Assembly (NCBI GenBank): GCA_030789695.1
Contig: CM061140.1
Location: forward strand, 169,408,319-169,472,318
DNA: 64,000 bases
Source of the DNA: Scilla litardierei
Lineage: Eukaryota; Streptophyta; Magnoliopsida; Asparagales; Asparagaceae
Direction: 5' to 3'
Shown: positions 33,526-46,354 of the stretch, one piece after another
How the letters are laid out: each line of letters opens with the position of its first letter
Numbering within the stretch: the first letter of the stretch is position 1
Program-made: the position numbers and the translations under genes
Notes under the pieces: generated by a model
The model's input: only the letters and a program-made list of their open reading frames with translations
Told to the model about the DNA's origin: nothing
The model's database searches: none

Positions 33526-35714
33526 AGTTTGGTGGCCCACGCAGGTCCTCGCTAACTACCTCGTGAACATTATAGCAAGATCAGGATGTATAATATAAAA
33601 TACTCAAATTGAACTCTCGAGTACTGATTGTCTCGAGTGTTCACCTGTATTGGATATACGGGTGAAGTGTCCTTATTGCCATCTTCATTTGGTCTTCCTT
33701 GATCCTCATCACTTCTTTTGAACTCTTAACCCTTGCTTAGGAATCTGTGTTCCATTCTTTGGATATACCTCCCTAGTAACCTCTTTTGCTAGCAGTTATC
33801 GTAATTTTTCATCCTTTGAACCATCTACCCACTTCATCACCTTTCCTTCAGTTGATGATGGCATTCATATGAATGATGATCTTCCTTCAATGGACCATGA
33901 TACCGGTCAATGTGCTTGGCTAAAGTCTGTTGGATCAACCTGGCTAGACTGGGCATAAGTGATCCTGGCTTAGTCACTTCCCTGGTCGTGTCCGCTGGAC
34001 CGCAAGGACATAAATCATGATTATGTAACGCCATCGATCTTCATCACTAGCACCCCTTTCTTTAGTTAGTGATGGCCTTCTAATCATTCTACTAATTCTT
34101 ATAATTCTTCCTAATCGCCTTTAGTTCGCCTGAACTCTAGCTACGTTTGTTCTAAGGAGGGTAGCATTCAATTTTCGATCACCAGGAGTTCGAATTCGAC
34201 AACGGAAGCAGATCAAAGGACGCTCAGAAGTATTGAAAGATGGTGATGGTGATTGGAGACGAGCCAAACCTGACGTGTAAGTGTAGGCCGTTTGCGTCTT
34301 TTGAGCTAGTGTTTCTCTTCTAGCCCCTACTTCTATCTTGTACCCGTCTTTTTCTCTCCAAGGGTTTGACTTCCTTTCCCACCGACCACCTTCCTCCCCC
34401 CTCTTTAATTCTTTTGTCCGTTTCCCCCCTCAAGACCCGTGCCCGCCGAACCCTACCCTACCTAACCCCGACTTCTGTGCCCCTCGCCCCCCTTTTTTTC
34501 TTTTTCTTTTTAAACCCGTCTCCTTCCTCCGCAAGCCACCCCGTGGCTTCCCTCAGACATCACCCCCTCCTGCTCCCGGCCTCTCCCCCAAGCGAGCTCG
34601 ATCGGACCCCGCATCGCCGCTCCGATCTCCGATCCGCCAGCCTCACCCGAAGATCCGCCAGCTTCCGCTTCGCTCCATCCCGTAGGCCCTAGCTCCCCGC
34701 CATGGATCGCCAGCCAGTCGGAGCCCTCGTCGCCGCAGATCGCCAGCCGCCGATGGCCCGCCGACGACCTTGGGGTCTGTTGGGCTTGGCAGCAACCCTC
34801 GCCGCCACCCATGCTTTGGCCGTGTGGTCGGGATATTGGGAACCCGCCGCTATGGGTATCTTTGGGAGCTCCTTTTTCTGGTTGTTCCCCCTTGAGCTGC
34901 CCAGCTTCGAGTGCTTCTTAGGGGTGCTCCTTAGTGCTTGTAGGTTCCTGAGTTTTTGGTCGTTGAACTGCTTAGGGCTGATGGTGTTTACCGTAGATAT
35001 CGACCAATGGTGTTGGGAAGGAGTATCCTTAGGATTGGGTATTGGCATACTTTTGGGCTTAGGCGTTGAAGTTGGATGTCGGTCTTGTGCTCGGATTTGG
35101 GAGACGGCTAGGATGTTGGTTTCTTGTTGGATGTTATGGAGACTGCTAGGACAAGTGGTAGCGATGATCTTGACCCTCGAGAGTTGGCCTTATACTTGCC
35201 TGTATGTGTTGATCTGGGTAATGGCTTGTAATCTGGTAGCGTGGCAGATGAAGCCCTTTGTGTTCGGCTGGTTAAGTTGTAACCGTAAGGACGCACTAGG
35301 TTTATCCCTTACGCTTTTGTATGTTATGGCGATAATTTACATGATTGAGACCATGTAATCATCGTTTATATATTCTAGACGTTCCGTTCTTCTCTTTGGT
35401 GTACTTGCTTCTGGCTTATCACCTTATGTCCCAAGTTCGGATAGATGTCGTCATCATCGTCATTATCATTTCCGAGTAATGCCATTATTTTATGTTTTGC
35501 CTACTTGATAAATCTGAAGCAGCTATGGTGATAATAATATATTGGTGACATCCCATATTTTCTTATCACATTTCATGTTATTTACAACCTGATTTACAAA
35601 GATTATTATCTCTTCTATCATTTATTTGCTTGAGCTTCTTTATAATATCAATTATTTGTTTCAAAAAAATATTTTTAAATTCCGAGGACGGAATTATTTT
35701 TAAGGAGGGTAGAA
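33526..35714 (+). mobile_element. Array internal region 1
   Basis: 2189 bp. It opens with the primer-binding site (33530-33547). A pyrimidine-rich segment (34330-34680) precedes an ATG frame of 218 codons (34702-35358) whose product is rich in Trp, Leu, Gly and Cys with several hydrophobic stretches. I recognise no domain in it, and T/G-rich composition alone could keep it open. The region closes with TTCCGAGGACGGAATT and the polypurine tract AAGGAGGGTAGAA (about 35702-35714). No gag or pol trace was found. Confidence 0.85.
33530..33547 (+). other. Primer-binding site of array element, tRNA-Ile type
   Basis: TGGTGGCCCACGCAGGTC, four bases after the LTR, is complementary to the 3' end of plant tRNA-Ile(AAU) with one mismatch (C for T). 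It recurs at 38849-38866 and 44170-44187 and is absent after LTR 4, as expected for the right end of the array. Confidence 0.7.
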
Positions 35715-38700
35715 TGTAACGGCCTGTATTTTTCCAATACTTTCAAATTAAGTATTTAAAGAAAATTCAATTTTAATTGTATTTTATAATGGTTTGTTAG
35801 GAGTCTTAAACTGATTTCAAAAATTTCCTATAAAAATATTTTGGAGTACCAGACTAGTTATGGAGTATTTTAGTAAAATCGGATTTCGTCAAATACCTCT
35901 AAAAGATCTGATAAAAATTCATTTTCAGATATTGCAGTTTTGGGTCAACAAATTTATTTTCTATTCAAACGTCTTCAAAACATTTTCAAACTTCTGCAGT
36001 AGCATCCTATGATCATTTGGGGCTTCCCACATTAATTTCGTAATTTTCTGATATCATTTCAATAGAGAACCCGCAGACCCGCTTTCTAAACGTTTTGGCC
36101 AAAAACTAGTATACCCGTAGCCCAAACCCTGGAACGGTCTTCGTATTCACGATCCTCGTGACGATACGATCCCGTGGGTATGTTTTCGTAATTTTTCGGA
36201 CACGTTTACTAGTAGGGGCATTTCCGTAATTTCGTTACACTAATGACCTTTCGTTAAGTGGGTTTTATCTTGCTAATTACCTACTTAACCCTAATTACCC
36301 CCTAATTAATCTAAACCCTAACCTAACCCGTGGCTAATCCTCACACCCTCATCTACCCCACCCACACCCACAGCTAACCCTAAAAACCCCATCTACCCCT
36401 TCGTTTAACCCTATATATTACCCTCTCTCCCCCCTGTTTAATTTCGAACACAGACTCGTTCTCTCTCTCTCTCTCTCTCCCATTTCATTTCGAAACCCAG
36501 AGGACCCCCTCCCTCTCTCTCTCTCTCAAGCACAACTCTCTCCCTCTCTGTTCACTCTCCCCCTCCGACGTGTGCTCGCCACCGAGCTCCACAAAGCGAC
36601 ACCGCCCGCGACTCCGCCTCGTTCGCCCTCCGACCACGTCGACAAACCCCGCCGGCGGCGTCTTCGAACAACGCTGCCATCACCGATCACCGCCAAGCCC
36701 CGAACGCCGACGTACCCCGCCACCGCCTCGCCTTCATCGCCGGAGCCCGCCACCAAAGCCCACGACGAAGCGACGCCGCCGCGAGCTCCACATCCCCGCC
36801 TGTTCCTCTACCGCTGTCCGCCGACACTCGGGGCTGCCTCGACCGCTCCGACGTCTCTCCGAAGCTGCTCCCCGACGCCACGACCACCGCCCTCCGCCCC
36901 GACGCTGCCTCGCCTCGCCAGAGCTCCGCCGCTGCCGCCTTGGCCGCCGTCGCCGTCGTCGACGAAGTCGACGAGACCCCCGCATGCTGCATACGACGAG
37001 AGGCGACGGTAATAAACTTCAATGGCAAACTTGTAAATACGCCGAAAATTCGTATTTTCGTATTTTAAATTAATTATTAATAGGGTTTAATGATTATAAA
37101 TCCATAACTAATAATATAAGACCCATAAAAATGTGAGACTAGCTCCAGAAAATCAGAAATGACATTCTGGACCCAATGGCGCTAGTTTCGTCTCAATCCG
37201 ACGCTTAGTTTTTCCAGAATTAATTTTTAAGCCTATAAGTTAAATCCGTTATTTTCATTTAAAAATTCGTATCTTCTTATTTTTACGTAAACAAATATGT
37301 GATAAAAATATATGTTATATTACTCTCCGAGACGGTCGTTTTGACACCTCATTTGCAACATTCCGATGTAGATTGCATCCAGAATAAATTCCTGAATAAA
37401 TACGTCACTAATTGAAAAATGGTTTTTAAATTGTTTTTAAGCTTTTAAAAATTATAGAAATTACTATAAGCCTCAGAAAAATATTCCCTCTTGCAGTAAA
37501 ATTATTTTCACCATGTATAGTCTATATAAAAATTTAGAACGCTTTTCGACAACGTTTTAACCGGTTTTAAAAATCAAAACGATCGAGTTTAAATAGAAAA
37601 TAGGGTACGCTTTAACCAAGTGTTTCTTGTGATTTCAGGTACCAATCTTCGTTCACCAGCTCTTTCAGCTCCAACCTCGTCTTGCCCCGACGAGCTCTAA
37701 AATAGTAAGTCACGACATATTCTAAGTTTAGAAAACTAGTCTACTGTGCTTGCGTGAACTTGTGACACTTCACTTATAGCCTCAGAACGGCTATTCAAGT
37801 TAAACCAAACTAGAGAACTAAAATGAAAGTAATCTACCAAAGATTACTTTGCCAACTTTCAACTTTGGTGGTTGTAGCACTCGACTACCAACTTGGGTAA
37901 ATTGTGTGCTAGCCACACTACCACGTGCTCAAAGCACGGAAGTAACAGCTTTTGGTGTTGGACTTGTCTTTATCCTACTTGCTGGTTTTCAATGAGGAAG
38001 TCAACCAGTTGACTTGGTCAGACTAGCAACATGTGGAACATCGTGTGGAATATCATGTGTGGAATATCTGGTGGAACATCTCGTGGAATATCTTGTGGAA
38101 CATCTCGTAATGGATACACATCACTGGGGTTTGGGGTAACTCATTGTAGTGAGAGTGTGGGAGCTATGACCGGGGGTTCATCTACTTGCATGTCTGTGTC
38201 TACAAGGTCTGCCTGGTCGGCAAAACTACAAGGTCTGCCTGCGTCGGCAAAACGGTCCCTGGCAATAGATGAACCTTATGGTTGCATATCATACTCTCCT
38301 ACTTGAGTCACGTAGTTTTAGTGTAACTTGCACAGTTACTTTCTTTACAGTACTTGCACTTTACTTTCCTTACCAGTACAGTTACCATACTTGTCTCACT
38401 TTACTTGCCATTACAGTCACATTTACTTTACGCATTCCATGTACGTTACTTGTACAGACACTGCACCGTACTTTACTTTCACTTTGGTCTGCTTTGTCAT
38501 ACTTGTACAGTACCTCTCTTTCTTTATTTAGAATTGTTGTGACTTACCTACGGTTCCATCTCCGTGGCACCGCAGACGACGTACATATGGAAGCAGATGC
38601 TCTTGAGTTAATAGCGCCAGACTTCGACCATGATCCGCAGCTTCCAGAGCTATTTTCAGTTGTGTACCTTTTTCTTTCATGTATATCTGTTGGGACCTCT

Positions 38701-38844
38701 TGTACGGTATGGATTGTAATAATGGGACACTATTTGGGTATTTTTGTACATCTCTGCATCGTGGCTATTTTGATTTCACTGGTTAACTGCAGAACCTGCG
38801 CAATTATCAAATAAGTAACGGGCCCCCGAAAGCGGGTCGTTACA
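35715..38844 (+). repeat. Array LTR 2 (shared by units 1 and 2)
   Basis: 3130 bp. I found no difference from LTR 1. It has polypurine tract on its left and primer-binding site on its right, so it serves as 3' LTR of one unit and 5' LTR of the next. Confidence 0.95.
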
Positions 38845-41033
38845 AGTTTGGTGGCCCACGCAGGTCCTCGCTAACTACCTCGTGAACATTATAGCAAGAT
38901 CAGGATGTATAATATAAAATACTCAAATTGAACTCTCGAGTACTGATTGTCTCGAGTGTTCACCTGTATTGGATATACGGGTGAAGTGTCCTTATTGCCA
39001 TCTTCATTTGGTCTTCCTTGATCCTCATCACTTCTTTTGAACTCTTAACCCTTGCTTAGGAATCTGTGTTCCATTCTTTGGATATACCTCCCTAGTAACC
39101 TCTTTTGCTAGCAGTTATCGTAATTTTTCATCCTTTGAACCATCTACCCACTTCATCACCTTTCCTTCAGTTGATGATGGCATTCATATGAATGATGATC
39201 TTCCTTCAATGGACCATGATACCGGTCAATGTGCTTGGCTAAAGTCTGTTGGATCAACCTGGCTAGACTGGGCATAAGTGATCCTGGCTTAGTCACTTCC
39301 CTGGTCGTGTCCGCTGGACCGCAAGGACATAAATCATGATTATGTAACGCCATCGATCTTCATCACTAGCACCCCTTTCTTTAGTTAGTGATGGCCTTCT
39401 AATCATTCTACTAATTCTTATAATTCTTCCTAATCGCCTTTAGTTCGCCTGAACTCTAGCTACGTTTGTTCTAAGGAGGGTAGCATTCAATTTTCGATCA
39501 CCAGGAGTTCGAATTCGACAACGGAAGCAGATCAAAGGACGCTCAGAAGTATTGAAAGATGGTGATGGTGATTGGAGACGAGCCAAACCTGACGTGTAAG
39601 TGTAGGCCGTTTGCGTCTTTTGAGCTAGTGTTTCTCTTCTAGCCCCTACTTCTATCTTGTACCCGTCTTTTTCTCTCCAAGGGTTTGACTTCCTTTCCCA
39701 CCGACCACCTTCCTCCCCCCTCTTTAATTCTTTTGTCCGTTTCCCCCCTCAAGACCCGTGCCCGCCGAACCCTACCCTACCTAACCCCGACTTCTGTGCC
39801 CCTCGCCCCCCTTTTTTTCTTTTTCTTTTTAAACCCGTCTCCTTCCTCCGCAAGCCACCCCGTGGCTTCCCTCAGACATCACCCCCTCCTGCTCCCGGCC
39901 TCTCCCCCAAGCGAGCTCGATCGGACCCCGCATCGCCGCTCCGATCTCCGATCCGCCAGCCTCACCCGAAGATCCGCCAGCTTCCGCTTCGCTCCATCCC
40001 GTAGGCCCTAGCTCCCCGCCATGGATCGCCAGCCAGTCGGAGCCCTCGTCGCCGCAGATCGCCAGCCGCCGATGGCCCGCCGACGACCTTGGGGTCTGTT
40101 GGGCTTGGCAGCAACCCTCGCCGCCACCCATGCTTTGGCCGTGTGGTCGGGATATTGGGAACCCGCCGCTATGGGTATCTTTGGGAGCTCCTTTTTCTGG
40201 TTGTTCCCCCTTGAGCTGCCCAGCTTCGAGTGCTTCTTAGGGGTGCTCCTTAGTGCTTGTAGGTTCCTGAGTTTTTGGTCGTTGAACTGCTTAGGGCTGA
40301 TGGTGTTTACCGTAGATATCGACCAATGGTGTTGGGAAGGAGTATCCTTAGGATTGGGTATTGGCATACTTTTGGGCTTAGGCGTTGAAGTTGGATGTCG
40401 GTCTTGTGCTCGGATTTGGGAGACGGCTAGGATGTTGGTTTCTTGTTGGATGTTATGGAGACTGCTAGGACAAGTGGTAGCGATGATCTTGACCCTCGAG
40501 AGTTGGCCTTATACTTGCCTGTATGTGTTGATCTGGGTAATGGCTTGTAATCTGGTAGCGTGGCAGATGAAGCCCTTTGTGTTCGGCTGGTTAAGTTGTA
40601 ACCGTAAGGACGCACTAGGTTTATCCCTTACGCTTTTGTATGTTATGGCGATAATTTACATGATTGAGACCATGTAATCATCGTTTATATATTCTAGACG
40701 TTCCGTTCTTCTCTTTGGTGTACTTGCTTCTGGCTTATCACCTTATGTCCCAAGTTCGGATAGATGTCGTCATCATCGTCATTATCATTTCCGAGTAATG
40801 CCATTATTTTATGTTTTGCCTACTTGATAAATCTGAAGCAGCTATGGTGATAATAATATATTGGTGACATCCCATATTTTCTTATCACATTTCATGTTAT
40901 TTACAACCTGATTTACAAAGATTATTATCTCTTCTATCATTTATTTGCTTGAGCTTCTTTATAATATCAATTATTTGTTTCAAAAAAATATTTTTAAATT
41001 CCGAGGACGGAATTATTTTTAAGGAGGGTAGAA
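38845..41033 (+). mobile_element. Array internal region 2
   Basis: 2189 bp. I found no difference from internal region 1, including the 218-codon frame (40021-40677). Confidence 0.85.
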
Positions 41034-44000
41034 TGTAACGGCCTGTATTTTTCCAATACTTTCAAATTAAGTATTTAAAGAAAATTCAATTTTAATTGTA
41101 TTTTATAATGGTTTGTTAGGAGTCTTAAACTGATTTCAAAAATTTCCTATAAAAATATTTTGGAGTACCAGACTAGTTATGGAGTATTTTAGTAAAATCG
41201 GATTTCGTCAAATACCTCTAAAAGATCTGATAAAAATTCATTTTCAGATATTGCAGTTTTGGGTCAACAAATTTATTTTCTATTCAAACGTCTTCAAAAC
41301 ATTTTCAAACTTCTGCAGTAGCATCCTATGATCATTTGGGGCTTCCCACATTAATTTCGTAATTTTCTGATATCATTTCAATAGAGAACCCGCAGACCCG
41401 CTTTCTAAACGTTTTGGCCAAAAACTAGTATACCCGTAGCCCAAACCCTGGAACGGTCTTCGTATTCACGATCCTCGTGACGATACGATCCCGTGGGTAT
41501 GTTTTCGTAATTTTTCGGACACGTTTACTAGTAGGGGCATTTCCGTAATTTCGTTACACTAATGACCTTTCGTTAAGTGGGTTTTATCTTGCTAATTACC
41601 TACTTAACCCTAATTACCCCCTAATTAATCTAAACCCTAACCTAACCCGTGGCTAATCCTCACACCCTCATCTACCCCACCCACACCCACAGCTAACCCT
41701 AAAAACCCCATCTACCCCTTCGTTTAACCCTATATATTACCCTCTCTCCCCCCTGTTTAATTTCGAACACAGACTCGTTCTCTCTCTCTCTCTCTCTCTC
41801 CCATTTCATTTCAAAACCCAGAGGACCCCCTCCCTCTCTCTCTCTCTCAAGCACAACTCTCTCCCTCTCTGTTCACTCTCCCCCTCCGACGTGTGCTCGC
41901 CACCGAGCTCCACAAAGCGACACCGCCCGCGACTCCGCCTCGTTCGCCCTCCGACCACGTCGACAAACCCCGCCGGCGGCGTCTTCGAACAACGCTGCCA
42001 TCACCGATCACCGCCAAGCCCCGAACGCCGACGTACCCCGCCACCGCCTCGCCTTCATCGCCGGAGCCCGCCACCAAAGCCCACGACGAAGCGACGCCGC
42101 CGCGAGCTCCACATCCCCGCCTGTTCCTCTACCGCTGTCCGCCGACACTCGGGGCTGCCTCGACCGCTCCGACGTCTCTCCGAAGCTGCTCCCCGACGCC
42201 ACGACCACCGCCCTCCGCCCCGACGCTGCCTCGCCTCGCCAGAGCTCCGCCGCTGCCGCCTTGGCCGCCGTCGCCGTCGTCGACGAAGTCGACGAGACCC
42301 CCGCATGCTGCATACGACGAGAGGCGACGGTAATAAACTTCAATGGCAAACTTGTAAATACGCCGAAAATTCGTATTTTCGTATTTTAAATTAATTATTA
42401 ATAGGGTTTAATGATTATAAATCCATAACTAATAATATAAGACCCATAAAAATGTGAGACTAGCTCCAGAAAATCAGAAATGACATTCTGGACCCAATGG
42501 CGCTAGTTTCGTCTCAATCCGACGCTTAGTTTTTCCAGAATTAATTTTTAAGCCTATAAGTTAAATCCGTTATTTTCATTTAAAAATTCGTATCTTCTTA
42601 TTTTTACGTAAACAAATATGTGATAAAAATATATGTTATATTACTCTCCGAGACGGTCGTTTTGACACCTCATTTGCAACATTCCGATGTAGATTGCATC
42701 CAGAATAAATTCCTGAATAAATACGTCACTAATTGAAAAATGGTTTTTAAATTGTTTTTAAGCTTTTAAAAATTATAGAAATTACTATAAGCCTCAGAAA
42801 AATATTCCCTCTTGCAGTAAAATTATTTTCACCATGTATAGTCTATATAAAAATTTAGAACGCTTTTCGACAACGTTTTAACCGGTTTTAAAAATCAAAA
42901 CGATCGAGTTTAAATAGAAAATAGGGTACGCTTTAACCAAGTGTTTCTTGTGATTTCAGGTACCAATCTTCGTTCACCAGCTCTTTCAGCTCCAACCTCG
43001 TCTTGCCCCGACGAGCTCTAAAATAGTAAGTCACGACATATTCTAAGTTTAGAAAACTAGTCTACTGTGCTTGCGTGAACTTGTGACACTTCACTTATAG
43101 CCTCAGAACGGCTATTCAAGTTAAACCAAACTAGAGAACTAAAATGAAAGTAATCTACCAAAGATTACTTTGCCAACTTTCAACTTTGGTGGTTGTAGCA
43201 CTCGACTACCAACTTGGGTAAATTGTGTGCTAGCCACACTACCACGTGCTCAAAGCACGGAAGTAACAGCTTTTGGTGTTGGACTTGTCTTTATCCTACT
43301 TGCTGGTTTTCAATGAGGAAGTCAACCAGTTGACTTGGTCAGACTAGCAACATGTGGAACATCGTGTGGAATATCATGTGTGGAATATCTGGTGGAACAT
43401 CTCGTGGAATATCTTGTGGAACATCTCGTAATGGATACACATCACTGGGGTTTGGGGTAACTCATTGTAGTGAGAGTGTGGGAGCTATGACCGGGGGTTC
43501 ATCTACTTGCATGTCTGTGTCTACAAGGTCTGCCTGGTCGGCAAAACTACAAGGTCTGCCTGCGTCGGCAAAACGGTCCCTGGCAATAGATGAACCTTAT
43601 GGTTGCATATCATACTCTCCTACTTGAGTCACGTAGTTTTAGTGTAACTTGCACAGTTACTTTCTTTACAGTACTTGCACTTTACTTTCCTTACCAGTAC
43701 AGTTACCATACTTGTCTCACTTTACTTGCCATTACAGTCACATTTACTTTACGCATTCCATGTACGTTACTTGTACAGACACTGCACCGTACTTTACTTT
43801 CACTTTGGTCTGCTTTGTCATACTTGTACAGTACCTCTCTTTCTTTATTTAGAATTGTTGTGACTTACCTACGGTTCCATCTCCGTGGCACCGCAGACGA
43901 CGTACATATGGAAGCAGATGCTCTTGAGTTAATAGCGCCAGACTTCGACCATGATCCGCAGCTTCCAGAGCTATTTTCAGTTGTGTACCTTTTTCTTTCA

Positions 44001-44165
44001 TGTATATCTGTTGGGACCTCTTGTACGGTATGGATTGTAATAATGGGACACTATTTGGGTATTTTTGTACATCTCTGCATCGTGGCTATTTTGATTTCAC
44101 TGGTTAACTGCAGAACCTGCGCAATTATCAAATAAGTAACGGGCCCCCGAAAGCGGGTCGTTACA
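41034..44165 (+). repeat. Array LTR 3 (shared by units 2 and 3)
   Basis: 3132 bp: one extra CT in the CT tract, and A at 41813 where LTRs 1 and 2 have G. Polypurine tract on the left, primer-binding site on the right. Confidence 0.95.
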
Positions 44166-46354
44166 AGTTTGGTGGCCCACGCAGGTCCTCGCTAACTACC
44201 TCGTGAACATTATAGCAAGATCAGGATGTATAATATAAAATACTCAAATTGAACTCTCGAGTACTGATTGTCTCGAGTGTTCACCTGTATTGGATATACG
44301 GGTGAAGTGTCCTTATTGCCATCTTCATTTGGTCTTCCTTGATCCTCATCACTTCTTTTGAACTCTTAACCCTTGCTTAGGAATCTGTGTTCCATTCTTT
44401 GGATATACCTCCCTAGTAACCTCTTTTGCTAGCAGTTATCGTAATTTTTCATCCTTTGAACCATCTACCCACTTCATCACCTTTCCTTCAGTTGATGATG
44501 GCATTCATATGAATGATGATCTTCCTTCAATGGACCATGATACCGGTCAATGTGCTTGGCTAAAGTCTGTTGGATCAACCTGGCTAGACTGGGCATAAGT
44601 GATCCTGGCTTAGTCACTTCCCTGGTCGTGTCCGCTGGACCGCAAGGACATAAATCATGATTATGTAACGCCATCGATCTTCATCACTAGCACCCCTTTC
44701 TTTAGTTAGTGATGGCCTTCTAATCATTCTACTAATTCTTATAATTCTTCCTAATCGCCTTTAGTTCGCCTGAACTCTAGCTACGTTTGTTCTAAGGAGG
44801 GTAGCATTCAATTTTCGATCACCAGGAGTTCGAATTCGACAACGGAAGCAGATCAAAGGACGCTCAGAAGTATTGAAAGATGGTGATGGTGATTGGAGAC
44901 GAGCCAAACCTGACGTGTAAGTGTAGGCCGTTTGCGTCTTTTGAGCTAGTGTTTCTCTTCTAGCCCCTACTTCTATCTTGTACCCGTCTTTTTCTCTCCA
45001 AGGGTTTGACTTCCTTTCCCACCGACCACCTTCCTCCCCCCTCTTTAATTCTTTTGTCCGTTTCCCCCCTCAAGACCCGTGCCCGCCGAACCCTACCCTA
45101 CCTAACCCCGACTTCTGTGCCCCTCGCCCCCCCTTTTTTCTTTTTCTTTTTAAACCCGTCTCCTTCCTCCGCAAGCCACCCCGTGGCTTCCCTCAGACAT
45201 CACCCCCTCCTGCTCCCGGCCTCTCCCCCAAGCGAGCTCGATCGGACCCCGCATCGCCGCTCCGATCTCCGATCCGCCAGCCTCACCCGAAGATCCGCCA
45301 GCTTCCGCTTCGCTCCATCCCGTAGGCCCTAGCTCCCCGCCATGGATCGCCAGCCAGTCGGAGCCCTCGTCGCCGCAGATCGCCAGCCGCCGATGGCCCG
45401 CCGACGACCTTGGGGTCTGTTGGGCTTGGCAGCAACCCTCGCCGCCACCCATGCTTTGGCCGTGTGGTCGGGATATTGGGAACCCGCCGCTATGGGTATC
45501 TTTGGGAGCTCCTTTTTCTGGTTGTTCCCCCTTGAGCTGCCCAGCTTCGAGTGCTTCTTAGGGGTGCTCCTTAGTGCTTGTAGGTTCCTGAGTTTTTGGT
45601 CGTTGAACTGCTTAGGGCTGATGGTGTTTACCGTAGATATCGACCAATGGTGTTGGGAAGGAGTATCCTTAGGATTGGGTATTGGCATACTTTTGGGCTT
45701 AGGCGTTGAAGTTGGATGTCGGTCTTGTGCTCGGATTTGGGAGACGGCTAGGATGTTGGTTTCTTGTTGGATGTTATGGAGACTGCTAGGACAAGTGGTA
45801 GCGATGATCTTGACCCTCGAGAGTTGGCCTTATACTTGCCTGTATGTGTTGATCTGGGTAATGGCTTGTAATCTGGTAGCGTGGCAGATGAAGCCCTTTG
45901 TGTTCGGCTGGTTAAGTTGTAACCGTAAGGACGCACTAGGTTTATCCCTTACGCTTTTGTATGTTATGGCGATAATTTACATGATTGAGACCATGTAATC
46001 ATCGTTTATATATTCTAGACGTTCCGTTCTTCTCTTTGGTGTACTTGCTTCTGGCTTATCACCTTATGTCCCAAGTTCGGATAGATGTCGTCATCATCGT
46101 CATTATCATTTCCGAGTAATGCCATTATTTTATGTTTTGCCTACTTGATAAATCTGAAGCAGCTATGGTGATAATAATATATTGGAGACATCCCATATTT
46201 TCTTATCACATTTCATGTTATTTACAACCTGATTTACAAAGATTATTATCTCTTCTATCATTTATTTGCTTGAGCTTCTTTATAATATCAATTATTTGTT
46301 TCAAAAAAATATTTTTAAATTCCGAGGACGGAATTATTTTTAAGGAGGGTAGAA
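44166..46354 (+). mobile_element. Array internal region 3
   Basis: 2189 bp with two private changes: C at 45133 and A at 46186, where the others have T. The 218-codon frame (45342-45998) is unchanged. Confidence 0.85.
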
